A stretch of DNA of 64,000 nucleotides from Pontixanthobacter gangjinensis (GTDB lineage: Bacteria; Pseudomonadota; Alphaproteobacteria; Sphingomonadales; Sphingomonadaceae). How positions within the stretch are numbered: the stretch's first letter is position 1; each line of letters opens with the position of its first letter. Made by a program: the position numbers and the translations under genes. The DNA lies in the NCBI RefSeq assembly GCF_009827545.1, contig NZ_WTYS01000001.1, positions 2,009,772 to 2,073,771 of the forward strand, written 5' to 3'. A model generated the notes under the pieces. It did not search any database. It saw only the letters and a list, made by a program, of their open reading frames with translations, and was not told the origin of the DNA. Below, in pieces: positions 1-9,550 of this stretch.

Positions 1-1172
1 AACGGAATGAACCCAAGCGGGTGGAAACCCGAAATTGCGTTGAACGAGTAAGCCGAAGCGATGCCAAGGACCAATGCAAGAGAGGCCACGATTCCGGCAG
101 CTTTATGACGGCTAAGGCCGAATTTACCCATCGCCCAAGCGGTCGGCACTTCCATCAATGACACCGAACTGGTCAGCGCAGCAAAACCAACCATCACGAA
201 GAATGCAAGACCGATAAGCGACCCAGCAGGCATCGATTGGAAGGCATGCGGCAGAACATCAAACATCAGGCCAAGACCGCCTTCGGAAGACAAGCCTGCG
301 GCAAACACAATGGGGAAGATACAAAGGCCAGCAATCAACGCCACCGACGTATCGGCGAATGAAATCATGGTAGAAGTTTTCGCCAGATTAACGTCCCGCC
401 CAACATAAGAGCCATAGGTCATCATTCCCGCAACGCCGAGCGACAAGGAGAAGAAAGCCTGCCCGATAGCGGCGAGCATCACCGGACCGGTCAGCTTCGA
501 AAAGTCGACCGTGAACAGATAGGTTACAGCTTCACTAAAGGCTCCGCCAAATGCACCATAGATTGTGATGCCAAGAAGCAGCACGAAGAAAGCAGGCATC
601 AGCCACACGGAAGCAACTTCAATACCCCCGGATACACCGCGAGCCACGAAATAGACCGTCACCAAAATAAACACGGCATCCAGCCCGGCCATCAAGCCGC
701 CATTCTCCAACAAGCCCGGGAAAATCGCCTTGATGTCATCGGGTGTCATGCCCACGAGCGCACCGCCAGTAACGCCGCTCTGGAACAGATCAGACACAAA
801 AATGCCAATATAGTACAGCACCCAACCACCAATTACGCAGTAGAACGCCAAGATCATGAAGGCCGACAAAACGCCCAGCCCCGCCAGGCTGGTCCAGGCA
901 GATGACGCTTTAGACTCGGCCGCCATCTTCTTGACGCTTTCCGTCGCAGATGCTTGCCCATGCCGGCCGATCAATGTCTCGGAGAGCATGATAGGCAAAC
1001 CAATAAGCAGAATACAGAAAATGTAGAACAGCACGAAAGCACCGCCCCCATTGGCAGCGGCTTCCGCCGGAAAACGCACCAAATTGCCCAAACCAACAGC
1101 GGCGCCAACCGCTGCCAAAACAAAGCCTGTACGTGATGACCATCCATCACGACCTGAACTTGTTGCTACCAT
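1..1172 (-). CDS. Sodium-dependent transporter, NSS (SNF) family, 3' part beyond window
   Basis: This is an inner-membrane symporter of the neurotransmitter:sodium symporter family, which imports amino acids or related amines with Na+. The reading frame is open from an ATG at 1172 to the left edge, so the C-terminus is missing. The N-terminus reads MVATSSGRDGWSSRTGFVLA and is followed by the family signature GLGNLVRFP in TM1, where most members have a Trp in place of the Val. About nine hydrophobic segments follow. The substrate cannot be told from the sequence. It is divergent from panB, and the 127-bp gap between them must hold both promoters. Confidence 0.9.
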   Translation of the reverse strand, partial: MVATSSGRDGWSSRTGFVLAAVGAAVGLGNLVRFPAEAAANGGGAFVLFYIFCILLIGLPIMLSETLIGRHGQASATESVKKMAAESKASSAWTSLAGLGVLSAFMILAFYCVIGGWVLYYIGIFVSDLFQSGVTGGALVGMTPDDIKAIFPGLLENGGLMAGLDAVFILVTVYFVARGVSGGIEVASVWLMPAFFVLLLGITIYGAFGGAFSEAVTYLFTVDFSKLTGPVMLAAIGQAFFSLSLGVAGMMTYGSYVGRDVNLAKTSTMISFADTSVALIAGLCIFPIVFAAGLSSEGGLGLMFDVLPHAFQSMPAGSLIGLAFFVMVGFAALTSSVSLMEVPTAWAMGKFGLSRHKAAGIVASLALVLGIASAYSFNAISGFHPLGFIP

Positions 1173-1299
1173 GACGTCATTTCCCCAAAACGCGCATATT
1201 TGCGCTTTCCCCAACGGATATTTCGCGCTTGTGCAATGAATTTACGCCTTAGTCGAGACAGGATTTGCGCAAATCACCGGCTCCGCTAGAAGCGTGCTT

Positions 1300-2172
1300 A
1301 TGTCTACAACCTTCCAGCTCGACACCAGCACCAGCCGTGCGACACCCACGCCAGCCCCGATGAAGCGTCTGACTGTGCCAAAAATCCGCCAGCGCAAAAT
1401 TGACGGAGTAACCGCAGAACCGCTCGTCATGCTCACCGCCTATACCGCGCGTCAGGCACAATTGCTCGACACGCACTGTGATCTGTTGTTGGTTGGAGAT
1501 TCTCTTGGTCAAGTGATCTACGGCCTGCCCTCCACCATCCCGGTAACGCTGGAAATGATGGCCAATCATGGCGCGGCGGTGGTGCGTGGTTCGTATCACT
1601 CGGTAGTCGTGGTGGACATGCCGTTCGGATCCTACGAAGCTTCCAAAGAGCAAGCGTTCGAAAGCGCAGCCTATCTTTTGAAGCAAACTGGCGCTGCGGC
1701 GGTCAAGCTCGAAGGCGGCGAAGCGATGGCGGAAACTGTTGCCTTCCTGAACCAGCGAGGGATCCCCGTAATGGGTCATGTTGGCCTGACACCTCAGGCG
1801 GTAAATGTACTCGGCGGCTATATGGCGCGCGGTCGCAGCGAAAACGAAGCAGACAAAATTGTGACTGATGCTCAGGCATTAGATAAAGCCGGTGCCTTTG
1901 CCGTTGTTGTTGAAGGTGTTGTCGAACCAATCGCCATCGAGGTCACACAAGCCATCGGCTGCCCCACAATCGGGATCGGAGCATCTGCGATGTGCGACGG
2001 CCAAGTGCTCGTAACAGAAGACATGCTAGGAATGTTCGAGCGCGTTCCTCGCTTCGTAAAAAAATACGAAGACATTGCCGGAATGATCGAAAAAACTGTG
2101 CAGACTTACGCAGAAGAAGTAAGAGAGCGTAGCTTCCCAAGCGAGGCGCAAACCTATCAGCCTAAGCCCTAA
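1300..2172 (+). CDS. panB: 3-methyl-2-oxobutanoate hydroxymethyltransferase
   Basis: PanB is the cytosolic enzyme of pantothenate/CoA synthesis that adds a hydroxymethyl group from 5,10-methylene-THF to 2-oxoisovalerate, giving ketopantoate. The 290-residue product has the family motifs in order: [16 protein letters not shown] and VKLEGG (metal and substrate ligands), [13 protein letters not shown] (catalytic Glu) and TIGIGAS. An in-frame GTG two codons upstream (1294) could also start it, but the ATG at 1300 fits better. The N-terminus is Thr/Pro-rich and about 20 residues longer than the E. coli protein. No panC is seen nearby. Confidence 0.96.
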   Translation: MSTTFQLDTSTSRATPTPAPMKRLTVPKIRQRKIDGVTAEPLVMLTAYTARQAQLLDTHCDLLLVGDSLGQVIYGLPSTIPVTLEMMANHGAAVVRGSYHSVVVVDMPFGSYEASKEQAFESAAYLLKQTGAAAVKLEGGEAMAETVAFLNQRGIPVMGHVGLTPQAVNVLGGYMARGRSENEADKIVTDAQALDKAGAFAVVVEGVVEPIAIEVTQAIGCPTIGIGASAMCDGQVLVTEDMLGMFERVPRFVKKYEDIAGMIEKTVQTYAEEVRERSFPSEAQTYQPKP

Positions 2173-2235
2173 CCGCGATCTCGCAATTGCCCTTCCGCGG
2201 GCAGCCTACAATAAACAATAACGCAAGGTTCACGC

Positions 2236-3309
2236 ATGGACACGCTGTTACGCTATTATAAGCTCTCATTCGGATTCACCCTAGTCTGCCTGGGGTTGGC
2301 TGCTTGGTACGGATGGTCGAGCACGGGCACGATTGGCGGCACCTTGTCGCTTCTATGGATCGTAATTGTGCTGTCGGTGCTGGAAATCTCGCTTAGCTTC
2401 GACAATGCTGTGGTCAACGCATCGGTTCTCAAGGATATGAGTGAAGTCTGGCAAAAGCGGTTCCTGACATGGGGTATAGCCTTTGCGGTATTTGGCATGC
2501 GGGTTGTTTTTCCGCTGGCGATTGTCGCTATCGCCGCTGGCCTTGGTCCAATGGAAACGATTAATTTGTCGCTCAACGAACCCGAGGAATATGAGCGAAT
2601 TGTCAGCTCTGCCCATGTCGGCATCGCCGGATTTGGCGGCGCATTTTTGGCAATGGTCGGCCTCAAATTTTTCTTTGATCTGGAAAAAGATATTCACTGG
2701 ATCGGCTGGATCGAGGCCCAATTGAGTAAGTTCGCCGCTCTTCCAGCTTTGGAAATCGCGCTGTTGCTGCTTGTTATGTGGGGAATATCCGGCCTGCTTG
2801 ATGACGCAGATGCCCTGACGTTTCTTGTAGCCGGCATACTGGGACTAGTTACGTTCATCGCAGTCGAGGGCGTCAACACCATCCTCGAATTGAAGGAAGA
2901 AGCCGCAAAATTGCAAGGCGCGGTGGTACGTGGCGGGCTTGGCGGGTTTCTTTATCTCAACGTGCTCGATGCATCGTTCAGCTTTGATGGTGTGATTGGT
3001 GCTTTTGCGCTTTCCAACAACATGATTGTGATTGCGCTGGGACTATCTATCGGCGCGATGTTCGTACGCTCGATGACGATCCACTTGGTGAAACAGGGCA
3101 CACTCGCGCAATATCGCTTCCTAGAGCATGGGGCATTTTGGGCGATCATCGTTTTGGGCGGAATCATGCTGTTTTCAGCGAAGTTTCACATTCCCGAGAC
3201 GATTACCGGCTTGATCGGGGCCGTGCTGATTGGTCTGTCGCTATGGTGGTCCGTACGCCATAATCGCAAGGAATTTAACGCGCAGCCCTCATCACCACAA
3301 AGCGATTAG
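2236..3309 (+). CDS. DUF475 family integral membrane protein
   Basis: This 357-residue polytopic membrane protein belongs to the DUF475 family, which is distantly related to TerC-type membrane proteins. About nine hydrophobic segments are visible. The conserved acidic stretches ISLSFDNAVVNA (about residue 55) and LDASFSFDGVIGAFALS (about 248) form two similar halves, as in TerC-like proteins, where the Asp residues are thought to contact metal ions. The biological role is unknown; metal homeostasis is an inference from the fold. Its last 35 bp overlap, in antisense, the end of the following permease gene. Confidence 0.85.
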   Translation: MDTLLRYYKLSFGFTLVCLGLAAWYGWSSTGTIGGTLSLLWIVIVLSVLEISLSFDNAVVNASVLKDMSEVWQKRFLTWGIAFAVFGMRVVFPLAIVAIAAGLGPMETINLSLNEPEEYERIVSSAHVGIAGFGGAFLAMVGLKFFFDLEKDIHWIGWIEAQLSKFAALPALEIALLLLVMWGISGLLDDADALTFLVAGILGLVTFIAVEGVNTILELKEEAAKLQGAVVRGGLGGFLYLNVLDASFSFDGVIGAFALSNNMIVIALGLSIGAMFVRSMTIHLVKQGTLAQYRFLEHGAFWAIIVLGGIMLFSAKFHIPETITGLIGAVLIGLSLWWSVRHNRKEFNAQPSSPQSD

Positions 3310-4243
3310 CCAGCGGCGCTGAAACCACCAATTGAAGCAAATGATAAATCAGCAGCGGGACTAGTATAAGCCCGGCGCTTTCTGGCGGAAAGATAACCAA
3401 GGCGAGCGGTGCACCCATCGCTAGGCTCTTGTGTGCGCCAGCAAAGGTAAATGATATCCGATTGCCCAAGCCAAGCCGCAATACGCCCGAAAGGATCCAT
3501 GCTCCGAAATAGGCAAAAAGGAGGAAGGCGCACAGCAATGCCGTCAACCAGCCCCAGCCTATCATATCCAACTTGCCCCATAAATCTTGCTCCACCGCCC
3601 CGGAAAACGCCACATAAACCGCGATTGAAATCGCGGTCCGATCCATCCAGCCAACAAGCGCTGGGTGTCCCTTGAGCCACGGCGACAGCTTCGATTGGGC
3701 AATCTGACCCAAAGCGAATGGCAGGATCAAGATCAGGAACAGCCGCATCAAACCATCAAACCCCAATTCAACATATCCGCCCCCGCTGAGCCAAGCGAAG
3801 ATCGGCGCGGAAATAAAGACCCCGAGAATATTGAGCAAAGCAGCCGATACAACCGAGCTGGCGACATTGCCGCCTGCCATCGATGTGTAGGCAGTGGCAG
3901 ACTGAACTGTTGAAGGCAGAACGCCAAGATAAAGCAAGCCAAGCGCAATCAAGGGTGGAAGTATCCCGCCCGCTAATACTGACAGCCCCAACCCCGCCGC
4001 CGCCATCGCGCCGAAGCACCATAGCACAAGCGGCAATATCAGACGCATATTGCGAACTCCGCGTGACACTTCGGAGCGAGACAACCTTACGCCGTTCAAG
4101 AAAAACAACACAAAGATCGCCAAATTGGAAATCTGCTGCGCGATCTCTCGCGCGGCGCCAGTTGCGGGCACAATGCTCGCAAGCACAATCGCCACAATCA
4201 GCATCCGGATCATAATGTCTATTCGTGAGATCAGGCCAAACAT
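3275..4243 (-). CDS. Bile acid:sodium symporter-like (SBF-like) permease
   Basis: This 322-residue, nine- to ten-helix membrane protein resembles the SBF-like branch of bile acid:sodium symporters (the YfeH/SLC10A7 group). Visible features are the early helix with FVLFFLNGVRLSRSEV, the central GVLPSTVQSATAYTSMAGGN motif (a crossover-helix-like stretch) and a late FTFAGAHKSLAMGAPLA segment. These are the conserved positions of the family. The substrate is unknown. It is convergent with and overlaps the DUF475 gene. Confidence in the family is high; the function is inferred. Confidence 0.85.
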   Translation of the reverse strand: MFGLISRIDIMIRMLIVAIVLASIVPATGAAREIAQQISNLAIFVLFFLNGVRLSRSEVSRGVRNMRLILPLVLWCFGAMAAAGLGLSVLAGGILPPLIALGLLYLGVLPSTVQSATAYTSMAGGNVASSVVSAALLNILGVFISAPIFAWLSGGGYVELGFDGLMRLFLILILPFALGQIAQSKLSPWLKGHPALVGWMDRTAISIAVYVAFSGAVEQDLWGKLDMIGWGWLTALLCAFLLFAYFGAWILSGVLRLGLGNRISFTFAGAHKSLAMGAPLALVIFPPESAGLILVPLLIYHLLQLVVSAPLANRFVVMRAAR

Positions 4244-4291
4244 TCGGACCGCCCTGCCCCCGGTGCCGCCGAATGTCGAATCGGAATCGGT

Positions 4292-6070
4292 TTATCGCTT
4301 CAACCGTTTGGCCTTTGTGCCCAGCTGGGCAGCGTGGAGCTTGCCGCCCTCCACTTTACGATAGGCAGCAGCGAGCTGCGCAGTAGCCAAATGGCTCATC
4401 GGCTGTAAGCGATAAGCTTCCTCCGCGAGAGCGAGGCCAAAATCGAACTCTTTCATCAAAAATGCAATCTTGGACCTTAGGCTTAACAAAGCGAAATCTC
4501 TCGCTCCGCCATTGGTCAACGCGTGATCGGCAAAAATCGCTGCAGCATCCAGATCGTCCCGTTTCAGCGCCTCACGCGCTAGCAAAGTCGCTGCTTCAAC
4601 ATTTGCTTGGTCTCCGACGAAATACCGGGCTAGCAGTTCGAGCGCCGCATCGCTTTGCTTGGCGCCATGATACGCTTTGATCATTTTGCGCGTTAGCGTC
4701 CATGTTTGACGAATGGTCGCCGCCTTATCGTAATTTTCAATCGCCGCATTATATCGGCGCGCGGCCAAGTTTGCGTCCCCGGCGAGCGATAATGCATCAA
4801 ACGACCCCGGAAATTGGCCGGCAAAATTTGCTGCGGCAGCAACAGCACCTTGTGCGTTTCCAGACACAATACGGGCCCTGATTAAATCCAGCGCATCTTT
4901 GCCCGATTCTGACCCGCGAGCTTCCGCTGCTTCCAGCGCACTTACGCCTTCCACCGCGACCAGATTGTCCGAGCGCAGTCTGGCAGCCTGATCCAGCAAT
5001 GGTCCGGCTTTATCCCTTTGATCCAGAGCTTCGTAGGATCTCGCCACCAAAGATTTGAGATATGGGGAAGCGCCAGGCAAATTGGCAGCATCGGCATAGA
5101 GGTAAATCACCTCGTCATCATTTCCGCCGAGAGCTAGCGCCCGCGCCAAAACCTGTTGAACCCTACGGTTCTCTGGCTGCTTTGCAGCCAGAGCTTCCAG
5201 CGTCTGAGCAGCGCTGGCATAATTACCATTTTCGACGTCGATAATACCAGATAGCAGCATTGCCGCAGGCAAATCCAACGTCGCTTTGTCGGCCCTCAGC
5301 AACAACAGCCGGGCCAATTCAAATTTCCCGGCACGTGCAGCGAGTACAGCTTGGAGGTAGTATATTTTGCGGTTGGCGGGATTAATCTTGGCAATCTTAC
5401 GGATGTTCACCAACATTTCCCGCGCGCGGCCCATCTCTCCCAAGGTGGCGGCATATTCATACAACAATCCGGTATTCTCGGGGTTACGTTCCAACGCTTG
5501 CTCAAACCAGCTAAGCGCTGCCTGCATTCCCTGTGAATCGCGCACCAATTGCGCGCGAAATTGAAGTGCTGTCGGGTTTAACTCATCAAATTCGACGGCT
5601 TTGATGCTGGCCTCCACAGCCTGCATCTGTTCACCTCCGCGATAGCGTAAACGGCCAATATCGACCCATAATTCTGCGTCTTCTGGTTTGTCAGCTAGAG
5701 CTTTGTCAAACGCCCGGCCGGCTTCGGGCAAATTGCCTTCTTCCATCTCCAACCTGCCAAGCATGTGGAAACCGTGACCACGCGTTTGTTTCGAAAAATT
5801 GCCCTCGCCCAGCCATTGACGGGCCTCTGCGGTTTGACCCTGCCGTAGTTCAGCCTCGCCAAGATACGCGGCGACGTCTTGAGGCCTGACACCGGCGACA
5901 ATCATCTCACGCAGGATCACTTCTGCGGCAATCCCGTCACCGGCCGCAAGCGAATGCTGAGCACGTTCAATAGGCGCAAGTTCGGGATCAGTGTCGCTGC
6001 AAGCTGCGAGACCAAGCATCAGAACCGCAATAAGCGGCCTTAGAAGAAGGCGCTCACGCGTGAAGATCAT
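4292..6070 (-). CDS. prsT: TPR lipoprotein of the XrtA/PEP-CTERM system (PrsT-like)
   Basis: This 592-residue protein has an N-terminal lipoprotein signal (hydrophobic run ending in the lipobox LAAC at about residues 21-24), then tandem tetratricopeptide repeats over nearly its whole length (for example GRLEMEEGNLPEAGRAFDKA, and later repeats ending near residue 575). PrsT proteins of the PEP-CTERM/exosortase A system are outer-envelope TPR lipoproteins tied to exopolysaccharide assembly; this one is shorter than the roughly 900-residue proteobacterial reference form. Its start overlaps the end of prsR by 17 bp, so it is the last gene of that operon. The PrsT name rests on this context as much as on sequence. 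Confidence 0.8.
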   Translation of the reverse strand: MIFTRERLLLRPLIAVLMLGLAACSDTDPELAPIERAQHSLAAGDGIAAEVILREMIVAGVRPQDVAAYLGEAELRQGQTAEARQWLGEGNFSKQTRGHGFHMLGRLEMEEGNLPEAGRAFDKALADKPEDAELWVDIGRLRYRGGEQMQAVEASIKAVEFDELNPTALQFRAQLVRDSQGMQAALSWFEQALERNPENTGLLYEYAATLGEMGRAREMLVNIRKIAKINPANRKIYYLQAVLAARAGKFELARLLLLRADKATLDLPAAMLLSGIIDVENGNYASAAQTLEALAAKQPENRRVQQVLARALALGGNDDEVIYLYADAANLPGASPYLKSLVARSYEALDQRDKAGPLLDQAARLRSDNLVAVEGVSALEAAEARGSESGKDALDLIRARIVSGNAQGAVAAAANFAGQFPGSFDALSLAGDANLAARRYNAAIENYDKAATIRQTWTLTRKMIKAYHGAKQSDAALELLARYFVGDQANVEAATLLAREALKRDDLDAAAIFADHALTNGGARDFALLSLRSKIAFLMKEFDFGLALAEEAYRLQPMSHLATAQLAAAYRKVEGGKLHAAQLGTKAKRLKR

Positions 6071-7430
6071 ACTGCTTGAGCAGGTCGTAAAGCGTTGGCC
6101 GGCTTATCCCGAGCATCTTCGCGGTGCTCGAAATATTGCCCTCACTTCGTGCCAAAGCGTGGCGGATCACTTTGCGGTCTGCCACTTCACGCGCGCTTTT
6201 CAGGTTTAGGACGTCGGTATCGCTTTCTTCACTCGTGTCCAGGTCCATATCGTCGGCACCGATTAGCTTTTCATCTGCCATAATCACCGCGCGTTTGACA
6301 CGGTTCTCGAGTTCGCGGACATTTCCAGGCCAGCCCCAACCATCGATTGCCGCCAAAGCATCGCTGGCGAAGCCTTTGACGTTTGGATTCATTTCTTTGG
6401 AAAAACGGTTTAGAAATGCCTTTGCCAGCAGGGTTGCATCGCCGGGCCGTTCGGCAAGAGTCGGGATCTTGATGACGATTTCAGCTAGGCGATAGAACAA
6501 ATCCTCGCGGAAACTGCCCTCCCCAATCATCGCTTCCAAATCTTGGTGCGTAGCGCAAACGATACGCGTATCAACAGCGATAGGTTTGCGTCCGCCGATC
6601 CGTTCAATCGTCCTCTCTTGCAAGAAGCGGAGTAATTTTACCTGCAATGGTAAAGGAATATCGCCGACCTCATCGAGGAATAACGTACCCCCTTGAGCCT
6701 GCTCAATCTTGCCTTCGGTTGTCTTGACGGCACCCGTGAAGGCACCCTTCTCGTGACCGAACAGCTCGCTTTCCAGCAGATTTTCGGGGATCGCTGCACA
6801 ATTGATCGCCACGAAGGCACCATCGCGGCGCTTGCTGGCATCATGAAGCCCCTGTGCAAGCAATTCCTTGCCCGTGCCGCTCGCGCCGAGCAGCATTACC
6901 GAAACATTTGCATCGGCGACGCGCTCAATGGTCCTTGCGACTTTGACCATCTCGGGCGCGGCGGTGATTAACCCGCCTAGAACAGTTTTTTCATCACCAA
7001 CCTTACTAGCCAAACGGCGGTTCTCTTGTTCGATAGTCGCAAGGTTATTCGCCCTGCGGACAATTAATCCCAGCGCTTCAATATCGACCGGCTTTTGATA
7101 GAAATCATAGGCGCCGCGTTCAATCGCTTGCAATGCGCTTTCTCGCGCGCCGTGGCCTGATGCTACGATGACCTTGGTTTCGGGCCGAAGCGTCATGATA
7201 GCATCAAGAACTGCAAAACCCTCGGTCGTTCCATCGGGGTCAGGCGGCAGTCCGAGATCGAGTGTAACGACATCGGGCTCAACAGACCGTAACGCAGTCA
7301 GCGCGCTTTCACGGTCTCCGACCACGGTAACTTCGAAATCCTCATAAGCCCATTTCAGCTGGGCCTGAAGGCCCTCATCATCTTCGATAATAAGCAGCTT
7401 GGGCAAAGCTTCTGGTTTGTCATGCGCCAT
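6054..7430 (-). CDS. prsR: PEP-CTERM-system sigma-54 response regulator PrsR
   Basis: This 458-residue NtrC-type response regulator has a receiver domain (about 12-130) with phospho-acceptor Asp in VVTLDLGLP and the Lys of FYQKPVD. The AAA+ domain has Walker A GASGTGKE, the sigma-54 contact loop GAFTGA and Walker B GGTLFLDEVGD. A C-terminal Fis-type helix-turn-helix is NISSTAKMLGISRPTLYDLL. It should activate sigma-54 promoters of exopolysaccharide and PEP-CTERM genes when phosphorylated by PrsK. The prsK stop and this ATG share one base (TAATG), indicating coupled translation. Confidence 0.93.
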   Translation of the reverse strand: MAHDKPEALPKLLIIEDDEGLQAQLKWAYEDFEVTVVGDRESALTALRSVEPDVVTLDLGLPPDPDGTTEGFAVLDAIMTLRPETKVIVASGHGARESALQAIERGAYDFYQKPVDIEALGLIVRRANNLATIEQENRRLASKVGDEKTVLGGLITAAPEMVKVARTIERVADANVSVMLLGASGTGKELLAQGLHDASKRRDGAFVAINCAAIPENLLESELFGHEKGAFTGAVKTTEGKIEQAQGGTLFLDEVGDIPLPLQVKLLRFLQERTIERIGGRKPIAVDTRIVCATHQDLEAMIGEGSFREDLFYRLAEIVIKIPTLAERPGDATLLAKAFLNRFSKEMNPNVKGFASDALAAIDGWGWPGNVRELENRVKRAVIMADEKLIGADDMDLDTSEESDTDVLNLKSAREVADRKVIRHALARSEGNISSTAKMLGISRPTLYDLLKQYDLHA

Positions 7431-9550
7431 TATGCGACCTCTGCCTGTTGGTGGGTTTCTGTGTCGGAAAGAAAACCGGAGACTGCCGAGAGTGGAAACG
7501 AAATCGAGAACCTGGTTCCAAGGCCCTCTCGCGAGTCAACGTCGAGCCTGCCACCCATTGCACGAACCATCTCTCGCGCTTCGAATGCGCCAATTCCGAA
7601 ACCGGCATTTTTGGAGGACACAAACGGCTTAAAAAGCCCGTTACGGATGAATTCGGCACTCATGCCTGTCCCCGAATCGACAACATCAATCCTACCGCGC
7701 AATCCGTCACAACTTACGTCGAGATATACCGGAGAATCGGCCTCGCTTGCGTCAATCGCATTTTGCATCAAATGCACCAGCGCTTGTTCGAGACCTTCGG
7801 CGTCAGCCAGCACTTGGCTGTTTTCACTTCTAACTATGGAGACCGAATGGGCATTTTCATACTGGCTCAGCACGCGCTTGGCGACTTGGTCAAGATCGAC
7901 TGGCTCGCGCTTTTCTGAACTGTTTGTTCCGTAGCGTCCCAAACGTGCCAGCAAACCATTTAGCTTGTCTGCACTGTTCCTCAATGTAACCAGCATATCA
8001 GCCCGAAATTCAGGTTTTTCGGCATGCTTCTCGGCATTACGGGCAAGCAAGGACATCTGGCTGGCCAAGTTTTTGATGTCGTGCATCACAAAAGCGATAC
8101 GGCGGTTGAATTCATCAAACCGCGCCGATTCCATCAAAGCTTGCTGCCCTGCTTGCTCGGCGAGATAACTGGAAAGTTGTTGTCCAACTACACGCAAGAG
8201 ATCGAAATCTTCCCAATCAAGCCGCCTCGGCGCTGCCGGCCGCGCAAGCACAATTATTCCGGTTAACCGGTCAAAGTGGAGCAAAGGGACCAAAGCCCAC
8301 GCCTCAGGCGTATCTTGTATCCAACTTGGCATCATTGCGGATTCGCCATGCTGGTCTTTGCCATTTCGGATGTCGTCGACATCAAGTATGAAGTTTTTCT
8401 CTTCGAACAATTTCGCAAGACCGGTCGGAATTGAGGCTGTGGGCACTTCAATTTCGCGCCACAACCAGCGCGATGCGAGCTCCAACGACCCGTTATCATC
8501 CTGCAACAGTAGCAAACCGGACGGGCTGTCAGTGATGTCAGCCATCGCTTTGATCGCCCGTTCTTGCAGCGACTGATTAACGTCATCGCCCTGCCCGATT
8601 GTCCGGGTAAAGCGAAGCCATTCGGCACGGTAGTCATAACGGTGCTGGAACAAATGTTTGACAGCAGTCACCCGAACCCAACCTCGAAGGCGGTGCGAAG
8701 GCAGCCACATCAGAGCGAATACGGTAGCTGCAAAAGTGAAACCGACTTGAGTAAGACGCCCCACATCCCCGCCCAACATCGACAGCGATTGAGCGATGCC
8801 CACCATAAGCAGCAGATATGCGCCAATTAACAGCAGCGAGAGCGTCTGGAATGCGACGCTTCGCGAAGGGCTCAGCCGAATGCTTGCCGCGCTCCGAGTT
8901 GATCCGATCGCAAAGGGCAGGCAGACAACGGCGACCACAAGCCCGCGCACTGCGGTTAATTCAAGCGGCAATCCACCGCCCATATAGGCGACAGTGAAAA
9001 AGTTAAGGTCGAATGCAAACAGACCTGCAAGAGCGGCTGCAGTCCAACGCAGAACCGAGCGAATACTTTGCACCGCGCCCAAATATAAATTGTGCAGGAG
9101 TACCAACGCACCAACCGCAACCATGACGCGGAACATGGCGCTTAACTGGAAAACAATCGCATCAATCTCGGCTGTTACTGCAAAGCGCAATTGCACGAAC
9201 AACAATGCCAGCTGGAGACATTCAACAAAGCCTAGCGCGTATACGACAGGCCGTATCGGCTTAAGCGTCTCGTGTCGGCCGTCATTTGCAAATAGGCGAT
9301 AGACGACGAGGATCCAGGCGAAATCGCGCAGAATCTCGGCAACAGATGAAAGAGCGGCAGCGGGGCCAAGCGCCGCGACACAAAGGCACCAAGCCGAGGT
9401 GACAGCAAGCGCGCCAATTATTGCCTTATGGTCAGGCCGATCTTTGTCGCCGCGTGTTGCGATCCACAAAGCGGCAAGGAAACTGCCAGCAGCTGCGACC
9501 AAATATAGGCCAAAGACACCCAGCATCCATATTTCGATCCAGCCTTCCAT
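7430..9550 (-). CDS. prsK: XrtA/PEP-CTERM system histidine kinase PrsK
   Basis: This 706-residue membrane histidine kinase has eight to ten hydrophobic segments in the first 290 residues, a GAF-like region (about 330-470), the phospho-acceptor block FVMHDIKNLASQMSLLARN and an HATPase domain with N box HLMQNAIDAS, G1 DSGTGMS and G2 GFGIGAFEAR. It is the partner of PrsR. An ATG 21 bases upstream (9571) lies inside the preceding gene. The ATG at 9550 is preferred because it follows an AAGGGGCG ribosome-binding site and overlaps the upstream TGA by one base (TGATG). Confidence 0.92.
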   Translation of the reverse strand: MEGWIEIWMLGVFGLYLVAAAGSFLAALWIATRGDKDRPDHKAIIGALAVTSAWCLCVAALGPAAALSSVAEILRDFAWILVVYRLFANDGRHETLKPIRPVVYALGFVECLQLALLFVQLRFAVTAEIDAIVFQLSAMFRVMVAVGALVLLHNLYLGAVQSIRSVLRWTAAALAGLFAFDLNFFTVAYMGGGLPLELTAVRGLVVAVVCLPFAIGSTRSAASIRLSPSRSVAFQTLSLLLIGAYLLLMVGIAQSLSMLGGDVGRLTQVGFTFAATVFALMWLPSHRLRGWVRVTAVKHLFQHRYDYRAEWLRFTRTIGQGDDVNQSLQERAIKAMADITDSPSGLLLLQDDNGSLELASRWLWREIEVPTASIPTGLAKLFEEKNFILDVDDIRNGKDQHGESAMMPSWIQDTPEAWALVPLLHFDRLTGIIVLARPAAPRRLDWEDFDLLRVVGQQLSSYLAEQAGQQALMESARFDEFNRRIAFVMHDIKNLASQMSLLARNAEKHAEKPEFRADMLVTLRNSADKLNGLLARLGRYGTNSSEKREPVDLDQVAKRVLSQYENAHSVSIVRSENSQVLADAEGLEQALVHLMQNAIDASEADSPVYLDVSCDGLRGRIDVVDSGTGMSAEFIRNGLFKPFVSSKNAGFGIGAFEAREMVRAMGGRLDVDSREGLGTRFSISFPLSAVSGFLSDTETHQQAEVA

